Assembly: GCA_016719295.1 (NCBI GenBank)
Contig: JADKAF010000001.1
Coordinates: 3,596,001 to 3,660,000, forward strand
DNA: 64,000 nucleotides
Source of the DNA: Planctomycetota bacterium
GTDB taxonomy: Bacteria; Planctomycetota; UBA1135; JADKAF01
Reading direction: 5' to 3'
In this document: positions 34,396 through 42,157 of the stretch, one piece after another
How positions within the stretch are numbered: position 1 is the first letter of the stretch
Layout of the letters: each line of letters begins with the position of its first letter
Program-made: the position numbers and the translations under genes
Notes under the pieces: model-generated
The model's database searches: none
Seen by the model: only the letters and a program-made list of their open reading frames with translations
What the model was told of the DNA's origin: nothing

Positions 34396-36192
34396 CTAGC
34401 GCCGGTCGGGCAGGAGCGCCAGAGCCGCGCGCGCCCAGTCTCGACGCGGATCGAGCTCTCCGAGCAGCTCGTCCAACGAGCGCAGCCCCTCCATGGCTTG
34501 CGCACGTCCCTCCTCGAGCTCGCCGCCGAGACCTCGCAGCACACCGAGCACGATGGCGGCCTGGGCTTCGGACTCCTCGACGGTGATGCCGCCGCGCGCG
34601 CGTGCGGCCGTTCGCTCGGCGAGCTCGCGCGTTTCGGCGTGCTGGCCTTGCCGCAGGTAGATCCAACCCCGGACCGCGTTCAGGCGCGCCGCCGGCATGG
34701 GCCGCATCTGCGGCATCGCAAGCGCTTCGGTCGCGTGCCGCAGAGCTTCGTCCTCCCGGCCCCGTGCGTAGCAGAGGATCGCATAGTCGGTGAGGACGTT
34801 GGTGCGCACGAGGGACGCGCGCTCCTCGCGGACTTCCGTCCAGCGTCGCTCGGTCTCCTCGACCAGGGCCTCGAACCCGCCGCTCGCGCGCGCCTCGGCG
34901 ATCCGGTTCTCCATCGAGAAGGCGCGCTCCCGCTCGGGCGAGACCTGCGTGCGCGGTCCCGACCTGCGGGGCGAGCGTCGGGCTCCGTCGGCCAGCTCTC
35001 CGCCCGAGACGCCCGCAGCACCGCGCGGCGACGGCGTGGCGGCGAGCGCCGCGTTCCTCTCGTGAGGAAGCTCAGCAGGAGCTCCTCGACTTCGCGCGAC
35101 GTCGAGAAGTTGCGCTCCCGCGAGCGGCGCCAACGCCAGCACCGCGACGAGCCAAGTACCCGGACGAGCGGGCCGCAGCACTCCTAGGTCGAGCGCGAGC
35201 AGCGCCAGCTCTCCGGCCGAAGCGCAGCGCGCCGCGGGGTCGAGGCGCGTCGCCGCCTCGATGGCCCTCCGCACTCCCGGCGGAAGCTCCGGAGCACGCG
35301 CCGCGAGGCGCGGCAGCGCCCCTTCCGCGACCTCGCGCAAGAGCTCGGAGAAGCTCCGGCGCTCGAAGCGCCGCGCGGGCTCGCCGAGCACCAGCTCGAA
35401 GAGGAGGAGGCCGAGCGCGTAGAGGTCCGCCGCGGGCCCGATCCGGTCCGCGTTCCCTCTCGCTTGCTCGGGAGCCATCGACGCGAAGCTCCCCGCGGAG
35501 TCGGCGATCCATTCGCCGTGAGCGCCCCGCTCCGACTCGTCCGCGGAGTTCCAGAGCTTCGCGATGCCGAAATCGATGATGCGCACGCGACCATCGCCAC
35601 CGACGAGGATGTTCGCGGGCTTGAGATCGAGGTGCACGACGCCGCGCTCGTGCGCGTGCGCGACAGCGGCGCAGATCTGCGCGAACAACGCGAGGCGTTG
35701 CTCCAGCGTCAGCACCTCGGCGGCGATGTAGGTCGTGACGTTGCGCGCCTCCGGCACGAGCTCGCAGACGTAGAAGCCTCGCCCATCGCTCGTGATGCCT
35801 CCCTCGATGATCTGCACGATTCCCGGGTGCGAGAGCCGCCCGAGGATCTCGATCTCCTGGGCGAAGCGCTGCTCGAGCGAGCACCTGGCTTCGCGAAGCA
35901 GCTTGATCGCGACGCGTCGCCGAGGCTGGCGCTGCCAAGCCTCGATGACGATGCCGCCACCGCCCTCTCCGAGAACCGCACCCAGCTCGTAGCGCGCGAG
36001 CTCGGGCGGTGCCTGGATCTGGCGGATCACGCGCGGGGAGTTCGCCTCGAGGAGGCGCAGCGCGGAGCTCCGGAGCTCTTCGCGTCCCTCCGTCTCGCGC
36101 CGAACGAAGGAGGCGCGCTCGCCCGGCTCGAGCTCGCTCGCTCGAACGAAGAGCTCCTTCAGCTCCGCATAGAGCTCTTCGGGCAAGCTCAC
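34396..36192 (-). CDS. Ser/Thr protein kinase, non-RD type, paired with a sigma factor
   Basis: Hanks-type kinase of 598 residues. The glycine loop is LGEGGGGIV, then VAIKLL (K97). The catalytic loop is VVHLDLKPANI (D189), with Leu in place of the usual Arg of HRD, then DFGIAK. One probable membrane helix (WLVAVLALAPLAGAQLL, about residue 350) follows, then a Pro/Arg-rich linker and a C-terminal TPR-like region (about 420-598). The start GTG 36192 overlaps the sigma-factor stop (GTGA), so the two are translationally coupled. The HLD loop means activation need not depend on activation-loop phosphorylation as in RD kinases. Confidence 0.9.
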   Translation of the reverse strand: MSLPEELYAELKELFVRASELEPGERASFVRRETEGREELRSSALRLLEANSPRVIRQIQAPPELARYELGAVLGEGGGGIVIEAWQRQPRRRVAIKLLREARCSLEQRFAQEIEILGRLSHPGIVQIIEGGITSDGRGFYVCELVPEARNVTTYIAAEVLTLEQRLALFAQICAAVAHAHERGVVHLDLKPANILVGGDGRVRIIDFGIAKLWNSADESERGAHGEWIADSAGSFASMAPEQARGNADRIGPAADLYALGLLLFELVLGEPARRFERRSFSELLREVAEGALPRLAARAPELPPGVRRAIEAATRLDPAARCASAGELALLALDLGVLRPARPGTWLVAVLALAPLAGAQLLDVARSRGAPAELPHERNAALAATPSPRGAAGVSGGELADGARRSPRRSGPRTQVSPERERAFSMENRIAEARASGGFEALVEETERRWTEVREERASLVRTNVLTDYAILCYARGREDEALRHATEALAMPQMRPMPAARLNAVRGWIYLRQGQHAETRELAERTAARARGGITVEESEAQAAIVLGVLRGLGGELEEGRAQAMEGLRSLDELLGELDPRRDWARAALALLPDRR

Positions 36193-36761
36193 GAGTCCCC
36201 CCGATCGTCGCCGAGGGCGCAGCGAAGCCACGCCCGCGCGAAGGTCCAGTCATAGCGCACGGTGCGTTCCGAGATGCCGAGCTCTGCGGCGATCGCGCGC
36301 TCCCCCAGACCACCGAAGACCTTCAGCACGACGACGCGCGAAGCGCGAGGGTCGCGCCGGTCGAGCTGGGCGAGCGCGGTATCCAGATCGAGCAGCCGCT
36401 CGGGTGTGAGCTCCGAGGCCTGCACTTCATCGAGATCGAAGCGCTCGCCTGCGCAGCTCCGCTTCTTACAGTCCCGCGCGCGCAGATGGTCGATGAGGGC
36501 ATGTCTCATCGCTTGTGCCGCCGCGGCCAAGAAGTGCGTGCGGCTGCGGAAGTCGTCGGTGTGCAGATCCGCCATCCGCAGGAACGCCTCGTGGACCAGC
36601 GCCGTGGGCTGCAAGGTCCCGACCGGCGCGCGCTGCTCCAAGAACCGGCGCGCCAGCTTCCGCAGCCCTTCGTAGTGCGCTCCGAAGACGGCGCCGCGCT
36701 CCTCGGCTGCGGCGCTACCCTTGCTCGGGTCACCCACGGCATCGCGCATCGAGGAACTCAT
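36189..36761 (-). CDS. ECF-type sigma factor (TIGR02999-like) coupled to a kinase
   Basis: Sigma factor of 190 residues. APVGTLQPTALVHEAFLRMAD and RTHFLAAAAQAMRHALIDHLRA are the region 2 signature of the TIGR02999-type ECF factors. Region 4 ends with FGGLGERAIAAELGISERTVRYDW. These factors are commonly encoded next to Ser/Thr kinases, as here, where the genes overlap by 4 bp. ATG 36761 was chosen for family length. TAGAGT lies 10 nt upstream of the ATG and might be a -10 of a nearly leaderless transcript. Confidence 0.9.
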   Translation of the reverse strand: MSSSMRDAVGDPSKGSAAAEERGAVFGAHYEGLRKLARRFLEQRAPVGTLQPTALVHEAFLRMADLHTDDFRSRTHFLAAAAQAMRHALIDHLRARDCKKRSCAGERFDLDEVQASELTPERLLDLDTALAQLDRRDPRASRVVVLKVFGGLGERAIAAELGISERTVRYDWTFARAWLRCALGDDRGDS

Positions 36762-36979
36762 GGCAGAGCCAACTCTACCGCGAGCAGGAAGCGGGCCACG
36801 AGGCTCGGGCGATGTGCTTCTGGGCTCGGAGCGCCGGAGCGCCCCACGATTCGAGAGGCCACGCGCCGCGCGACGCGGAAGCTCGCGCACGCCCCTCGAC
36901 GCGGCGCCGCGGGGCCGACGAGCTCGTTCGGGTCCGCGGATCGGGCCCGACGGTCATGCACGCGCCTGGCGCCGCCCCG

Positions 36980-38383
36980 CTAGGTCACGTAGCGGATCCA
37001 CTCGCGCACGAAGTCCTCGAACGCGCGGCGCTTCATCAGCAGCGTCTCGCCGACGCCCAAGTTCACCATGCAGCGGTCCGCGGCGAGCCAGCGCAGCATG
37101 CCCACGCGATCCTCGATCGCGAGCTCGCGCTGGTTGTCCTTCGCCTTCGCGCCGAGGTGGAAGATCAGCTGCACGCTGTCCTCGGACTTCAGGTTGAAGG
37201 TCGCGAAGAACTCCTTGGTGCGGAAGCTCGGCGCGCTCCACTTCACCGCGTCGCGGATCTCGGGATCGACGGCGAGGATCCAGCGGCGCACGACCTCGAT
37301 CTCGCGCTTCTTCGGGTGCTCGAGCTCGCGCAGGAAGGCCTCGACCTCGGGATTGCCGACGGGCGGCAGCGGACCGAGCGGAACCGTGCGCGCGACCACG
37401 CGCTTTTTCGGCTCGCTCTCCCGGCGGCGCGGCGCCTCGTCGCCGTCGTCGTCGTCGCCGCTACCCGCGTCGTCGTCGTCGTCGTCATCGGAGCGCGACT
37501 TCTTCGGAGGCGGCGCGGGCTTCGAGGGCCTCTCGCTCTTCGAGGGCTTGGAGCTCTTCGCGGGCTTCGAGGGCTTCGCGGCCCCTTCGGACTTCGGTGC
37601 CTTCTCGGGTGCGGGCGACGCACCGCTCGGAGCCGCCGCCGCCGGCTTCGCCGATTTCTCGGGCTTCGGGTTCTCGAGCTTCGAGGCGCTCTCGGCCTTC
37701 GCGCTCTTCTCGGACTTCGCGGACACCTCGGGCTTCGCGGCCCCCTCGGGCTTGGACCCGGCATCGGGCTTGGCGGGCTTCTCTGCCTTCGGCGCCTTCT
37801 CGGCTTTCGCCGCCCCTTCCGCTCCGGTGGGCGCATCCTTCGCCGGCTTCGCTTTCGGCGGCTTGGCGGCCTGGCCCTCGCCGGCGGCGGAGGGCGCGCT
37901 CTCGGAAGCCTTCGGCTTCGAGGGCTTCGGAGCGGCGGCGGGCTTCGCGGCCTCGGCGGGTGCCGCGGCGGGCGAAGCCGCCTTCGCGGGCTTCTCCGCC
38001 TTCGGAGCAGCGCTTGGCTTCTCCTTCTTCTCGGCCTTCGCCGGCGCATCCGGCTTCGCGGCAGGTTCCGCCTTCCCTGCAGGAGCGGCGCCCTTCTTCG
38101 GGCTCGCGGGCTCCTTCGCCTTGGAGGAGGGTTTCGCCTCGGCGAGAGCCGGGGACGCCGCCGCGGGCGGCTTCGCCTTCTTGCTCTCCACCTTCTGGCT
38201 CTCTTCCTTCTTGCGCTCCCCGGCCGGCTTCGCCGACGACTTGGCGGCGCCGGGCTTCGCGGCCGCGGCTCGCTCGGGCGTCGCGGGCGGCTTGCCCTTC
38301 GCCTTCGGGGTGGACTTCGCGGACCTCGGCGCCTTCGAGGACTTCGACGCCTTCGATGAGGACTGGGAAGGCTTGCGTTCCAT
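36980..38383 (-). CDS. DUF1801 protein with long histone-H1-like Lys/Ala/Pro-rich arm
   Basis: Protein of 467 residues in two unlike parts. Residues 1 to about 300 are low-complexity, built mainly of Lys, Ala, Pro, Ser and Glu in short motifs of the AEKPAK type, like bacterial H1-like proteins. An acidic run (SRSDDDDDDDAGSGDDDDGD) follows. The last 125 residues form a DUF1801/YdhG-like domain (IEVVRRWILAVDPEIRDAVKW, SVQLIFHLGAKAKDN, CMVNLGVGETLL). The basic arm could bind DNA or another polyanion, and the acidic run may balance it. DUF1801 has no established activity. TAGCAT lies 7 nt before the ATG at 38383. Confidence 0.85.
   Translation of the reverse strand: MERKPSQSSSKASKSSKAPRSAKSTPKAKGKPPATPERAAAAKPGAAKSSAKPAGERKKEESQKVESKKAKPPAAASPALAEAKPSSKAKEPASPKKGAAPAGKAEPAAKPDAPAKAEKKEKPSAAPKAEKPAKAASPAAAPAEAAKPAAAPKPSKPKASESAPSAAGEGQAAKPPKAKPAKDAPTGAEGAAKAEKAPKAEKPAKPDAGSKPEGAAKPEVSAKSEKSAKAESASKLENPKPEKSAKPAAAAPSGASPAPEKAPKSEGAAKPSKPAKSSKPSKSERPSKPAPPPKKSRSDDDDDDDAGSGDDDDGDEAPRRRESEPKKRVVARTVPLGPLPPVGNPEVEAFLRELEHPKKREIEVVRRWILAVDPEIRDAVKWSAPSFRTKEFFATFNLKSEDSVQLIFHLGAKAKDNQRELAIEDRVGMLRWLAADRCMVNLGVGETLLMKRRAFEDFVREWIRYVT
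37490..38380. repeat. Low-complexity repeat region encoding the Lys/Ala/Pro arm
   Basis: Degenerate short repeats rich in AAG, GCG and CCG codons on the minus strand. On the plus strand they read as GGCTTCGCGG-type units and create long false frames. Such tracts are prone to length change by slippage. Confidence 0.75.
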
Positions 38384-38900
38384 GGCGCGAATGCTAGTCA
38401 CTGCGCCGAGACTTGGAAGAGCCTACCTGCGCGAGACGCGCCAGGACCCCGGGGCTACCCCCCCGTCGCGGAGGAGCTCGGCGCCATCTCCGCACCCCGA
38501 GTGCCCCGGGTCGCGAGGCCCTCTGGCGAGGCGCCCTCGCCGCGCCATCGCCGCGTCAGCGGCGCCTGCCGCGGCCCGGCGGTCCCCCCTCGCCTCGACC
38601 GGTCCGGCGATTAGCTAATCGCCCGTGGCGCCCGCCGCTCGAGAGCTCGGCGCCGCGCTGCCGCGGCGGATTCGAGCCGCTGGAGCCACGGCGGCGACTC
38701 TAGAGGCGGATGCCGCCGCGCGGCTCGCGCTCCCGCCGTTCGCCCCCGCATTCCTCGCTCGCTGCGCCGACTCGAGCGCTCCTTCCCAGCGAACGCGGCC
38801 CGCGCTCCGCCGGGAGCGCAGGCCGCTGGGCTTCGCTTCACCGGCGGCAGGCTGGCCAGCCGCGAGGCGGAGCGGACGGTGCGGAGGCGAAGGCGAGCGC
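38384..38900. other. 517-bp gap without a recognisable gene
   Basis: Very GC-rich DNA between the DUF1801 start and the phytase-like stop, both minus strand. Open frames exist on both strands, but their translations are Arg/Ala/Pro-rich and show no motif. It contains a notable AT-centred palindrome at 38606-38623. Confidence 0.5.
38606..38623. promoter_or_regulatory. Perfect 18-bp palindrome, candidate operator
   Basis: GGCGATTAGCTAATCGCC, a perfect palindrome with an AT-rich core in a region of very high GC, 223 bp upstream of the DUF1801 start. The shape fits a dimeric repressor site; the binding protein is unknown. Confidence 0.45.
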
Positions 38901-39998
38901 TCAGACCCCGCTGCGGCGGAGGCGCACCGCGAGCGCCACGAACTGGCTCGCCTGGCTCGGGCTGAAGTTGTTGTCGGCGGCGACGATGAGCAGCTCTCGA
39001 CCGTCCGAGAGGCGCGGACCGAAGGCCATCGCCTCGAGGTTGTCCGGAACGATGCCCTGCGCTCCGAAGTCGACGAGCAGGCGCTTCGTCGGCGGAACCG
39101 CGGGACCGAAGCCGAAGGGCAGCCAAGCGAAGGGGTAGCGGATCTCGTAGAGGCGCACGTCGTTGCCGACGCCTGCGGAGAAGGAGCGCTCGAGCGCCAG
39201 GAAGGTGCCGAAGTCATCCAGCGCCAGCAGCTCCACGAGCCCGTTGGTCGCGAAGCCGTTCGCCGGCACCGGAGCATCGACGATGGGATCGGTCTCGTAG
39301 ACGAGCTCGCGACGCACGCGTCCGCTGTGAGCGTGATACTGCAGCACGCGGCAGAGCGAGCCCTGCGTCAAGCTGGCCGCCGAACCATCTTGGAACAGCG
39401 CGTTCTCCGTCGCCGTGTAGAGCAGCCGCTCGTTCGGCGTCAGCGTCAAGCTCTCGAACGCGAGGTTGTTGCGGATGCCGCTCACGCCGCCCGCGACCGG
39501 CAGGTAGTCCTGCGGAACGGGCAGCGCGCGGAGCTCGCCACCGTCGCGCGCGAAGAGCCGGACGAACGGCGCGATCAACGCATTCGCGTCGCCTTCGGAG
39601 GAGACGAAGATGCGCCCGTTCTGCAGCAGCGCCAGCCCCTCGGGGTCGACGGAGAGCGCCGGGAAGGGCTGGCCGCTGGCGTCGCGGAGCGTCGTGACGC
39701 TGGCGATGGCCACGCTCAGAGCGCCGTTGAAGTACGCGATGTCGAGCCCGTAGAAGCGCGCGGGCGCGAGCTGGCTGCGATCATCGGAGAGTCCGAGGTA
39801 GCGATCGCTGCGACGATCGTAGGCCAAGCCGGAGATCCCGCCGAACTCCGTGCCTGCGAACTGGGTTCCGGTGGGGATCGAGGTCTGCGCGAGCACTTCG
39901 ACGTCGTCCACGCGACGGAGTCCCTGCGCCGAGACCTCGGCGAGAGGAGAGAGAAGGCAGAGCGCGACAGCGGCGCTCCGGATGTTCGTGAAGCTCAT
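38901..39998 (-). CDS. Secreted phytase-like esterase domain protein
   Basis: Exported protein of 365 residues with signal peptide (AAVALCLLSPLAEVSAQG). The mature part matches the phytase-like esterase family (PF13449): FGGISGLAYDRRSDRYLGLSDD, SVDPEGLALLQNGRIFVSSE, NLAFESLTLTPNERLLYTATEN and DNLEAMAFGPRLSDGRELLIVAADNN. This is a propeller-like fold in which the E and D motifs recur. The substrate is uncertain, with phosphoesters likely. It is divergent from the sialidase-like gene. Confidence 0.85.
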   Translation of the reverse strand: MSFTNIRSAAVALCLLSPLAEVSAQGLRRVDDVEVLAQTSIPTGTQFAGTEFGGISGLAYDRRSDRYLGLSDDRSQLAPARFYGLDIAYFNGALSVAIASVTTLRDASGQPFPALSVDPEGLALLQNGRIFVSSEGDANALIAPFVRLFARDGGELRALPVPQDYLPVAGGVSGIRNNLAFESLTLTPNERLLYTATENALFQDGSAASLTQGSLCRVLQYHAHSGRVRRELVYETDPIVDAPVPANGFATNGLVELLALDDFGTFLALERSFSAGVGNDVRLYEIRYPFAWLPFGFGPAVPPTKRLLVDFGAQGIVPDNLEAMAFGPRLSDGRELLIVAADNNFSPSQASQFVALAVRLRRSGV

Positions 39999-40042
39999 GG
40001 GATCGCCTTGGTGAAGAAAGGGAGACGAAGGCGGTGCCTTCG

Positions 40043-40058
40043 GCGAGAGCGCCGACGA
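40043..40058. other. Small hairpin in the divergent region
   Basis: TCGGCG-AGAG-CGCCGA, a 6-bp stem with a 4-nt loop (position good to a base or two), 45 bp upstream of the phytase-like start, possibly in its leader. Confidence 0.3.
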
Positions 40059-40091
40059 CCGCGCCGAGATGCGTAGGGAAAGCGCCGCGCA

Positions 40092-40168
40092 TGAACCTCT
40101 CGTGAGCCCGGGGTCAGCGCTTCGAACGCGCTCCCTCGTGCTTCACATGGATCCCGGAGAGAGGTTCA
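40092..40168. repeat. Nested inverted repeat in a divergent promoter region
   Basis: TGAACCTCTC (40092-40101) pairs with GAGAGGTTCA (40159-40168). A smaller hairpin, AGCGC-TTCGAAC-GCGCT, lies in the middle. The structure lies in the 248-bp region between the divergent phytase-like and sialidase-like genes and could be a shared operator or a structured leader. Confidence 0.5.
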
Positions 40169-40246
40169 CACACGACGACGAACATGCTCGCGCCGCTCGC
40201 CCCCCTCGGGTCTCGCGGAGAACCTCGAACCAGGAAGCTCAGCTCC

Positions 40247-42151
40247 ATGCAACGCACCCTCATCGCCGCCAGCGCCGCGCTGGTCCTAGGCGCGGGTCTC
40301 GCTTCCGCGCAGTCCGCGCGCGAAGCGTTCCGCCTGAACACCGCCCTCGCCGGCAACCCGTCGAGCAACAACGCGAACAACGGCCGCAGCATCGCGCGGC
40401 TCGGCAAGACCTACCTCGCCGTCTGGGCCGACCAGAACGGCACGACGGACGCTACCGAGGACATCTACGCCGCGATCTCGCGCGACGATGGCTTCACCTG
40501 GAGCGCACCGTCCCGCGTCGACGTCGGCGACGCGCTGAACCTCACCGACTCGAATCTGCCGCGCGCGAACGTCACCACCGACCCGCTGACGCCCGGCGGG
40601 CTCATCTACTTCGCGACCTGGGAGGACTCCCGCCTCCAGGCGACGCCCACGGGGAACGGCGCGGGCGACGACTGCTTCGGCGCGTGGTCGACCGACGGGG
40701 TCAACTGGACGCTCTCCACCGTCTCCGGCTCCGCCAACTCGGGCGCGTTCAACTTCGGCCAAGGCACCTGGGGCCAGGTGGTCCAGCGCGAGGTCGACGA
40801 GATCAACTCCTACGCCGAGGACGGCAACGTCTACGTCGTCTGGGAAGAAGACGGCATCAACCCGGGCTGCACCGATGGCGACGAAGGGATCTTCTTCTCG
40901 CGCTCGATCGACGGCGGCCGCAACTTCTCGATGCCCCAGCGCCTGAACCAGATCACGGATCCCGTGCTCTGCGACATCAACGACACGGACAACACCTGGG
41001 TCCACGCCGACGGTCAGCTCGTCGTCGTCGGCTGGTGCGATGAGTACCTGAGCCTCACCACGACCAACGCCTCGCTCGACGACGTCGCCCTCGCGATCTC
41101 CAACGACGGCGGCCTGAACTTCGTCGGCCCCCTCTACATCGAGGATCCCGCGGGCGACCTCGGCGACGTCGATGACCTCCGCGTCTACGTCGAAGGCCAG
41201 AAGATCCTCGCCTACTACCAGGACGACGAGATCAGCACGACCGACACGCTGGCCGCGATGCTCTCCGTCGACGGCGGCCAGACCTGGAGCCAGGAGATGA
41301 ACCTGAGCCCGGCGACCACGGCGGTCAGCGGCGCCGGCGTCATCTACATCGACGCGGTCGTCACCGGCTCGCGCATCTACGCCTGCTTCGCCAGCGACTT
41401 CAACGCCATCGCATACAACAACACCAACCCGAACAACGGGGGCACCTCGACGAACCGCCAGCTCTACGTGAGCTATTCGCCGGACCTCGGCGCGTCGTGG
41501 ACGACCGACGTCGCCCTCGACCCGACGCGCGCGGGCCAGGAGTGCGCGATCGACGCCTCGGGCATGACGGCGGTGATCGCCGCGCAGCGCAATCCCTTCG
41601 GCACGAACAGCATGGCCTTCTTCAGCACGCTGAACGGCGGGGGGAGCTGGAAGCGCACCGACGTCGTGAGCACGCAGGGCGCCGATGTCGACCAAGCCGA
41701 CGTTCGCGACTCGGGCCGCACCTTCGTGTTCAACCCGGAGACGCGCACGGGGATGAGCATCCTCGCCTTCAATCGCACCGGGATGAACGAGCCCTACGTC
41801 TGCGGCTTCCGCACGCCGGGGCTCGCGCTGAACGCGATCTCCTCCACCCAGCAGACGATCCTGATCAGCGGCGTCGCGAATCCCACGCCGGGCCTCACGA
41901 TCTACGACCTCTGGTTCTCGGCGAGCGGCACGACGCCCGGCCTCGTGCTCTCGAACCAGTGCCTGAACCTCGTGATCGACGGTCTCACCGTCGCCTTGAT
42001 CGGCACGGTGAGCGGCCAGATCAACGCGCAGGGCGAAGCGCTCTTCGGCCCTTTCCCGACCGTCATCGGCAGCTACGGCGTCGACATCGCCGGGATCATC
42101 GTGAACCTCTCGACCTTCGACATCCAGATCACCGACCCGATCCGGATCTGA
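40247..42151 (+). CDS. Secreted sialidase-like (BNR/Asp-box) beta-propeller protein
   Basis: Exported protein of 634 residues with signal peptide (LIAASAALVLGAGLASAQS). At least five Asp-box-type repeats are visible: SRDDGFTWSAP, SIDGGRNFSMP, SNDGGLNFVGP, SVDGGQTWSQE and SPDLGASWTTD, which mark a sialidase-type propeller. The catalytic Arg triad and Tyr/Glu of true sialidases were not identified, so the activity is open. The last 110 residues are a separate beta-rich module (LALNAISSTQQTILISG ... FDIQITDP), probably for surface attachment or export. AGGAAG lies 15 nt upstream of the ATG. Confidence 0.8.
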   Translation: MQRTLIAASAALVLGAGLASAQSAREAFRLNTALAGNPSSNNANNGRSIARLGKTYLAVWADQNGTTDATEDIYAAISRDDGFTWSAPSRVDVGDALNLTDSNLPRANVTTDPLTPGGLIYFATWEDSRLQATPTGNGAGDDCFGAWSTDGVNWTLSTVSGSANSGAFNFGQGTWGQVVQREVDEINSYAEDGNVYVVWEEDGINPGCTDGDEGIFFSRSIDGGRNFSMPQRLNQITDPVLCDINDTDNTWVHADGQLVVVGWCDEYLSLTTTNASLDDVALAISNDGGLNFVGPLYIEDPAGDLGDVDDLRVYVEGQKILAYYQDDEISTTDTLAAMLSVDGGQTWSQEMNLSPATTAVSGAGVIYIDAVVTGSRIYACFASDFNAIAYNNTNPNNGGTSTNRQLYVSYSPDLGASWTTDVALDPTRAGQECAIDASGMTAVIAAQRNPFGTNSMAFFSTLNGGGSWKRTDVVSTQGADVDQADVRDSGRTFVFNPETRTGMSILAFNRTGMNEPYVCGFRTPGLALNAISSTQQTILISGVANPTPGLTIYDLWFSASGTTPGLVLSNQCLNLVIDGLTVALIGTVSGQINAQGEALFGPFPTVIGSYGVDIAGIIVNLSTFDIQITDPIRI

Positions 42152-42157
42152 GCTCAC

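Noticed and set aside
36515..38618. Long plus-strand frames rich in Leu/Arg/Gly or Phe/Ala/Gly across the DUF1801 gene
   Set aside because: They are antisense reads of the Lys/Ala/Pro repeats. The minus frame leads directly into a recognisable DUF1801 domain.
38625..40076. Plus-strand frame of over 480 codons opposite the phytase-like gene
   Set aside because: The minus strand has a signal peptide and family motifs; the plus frame has none.
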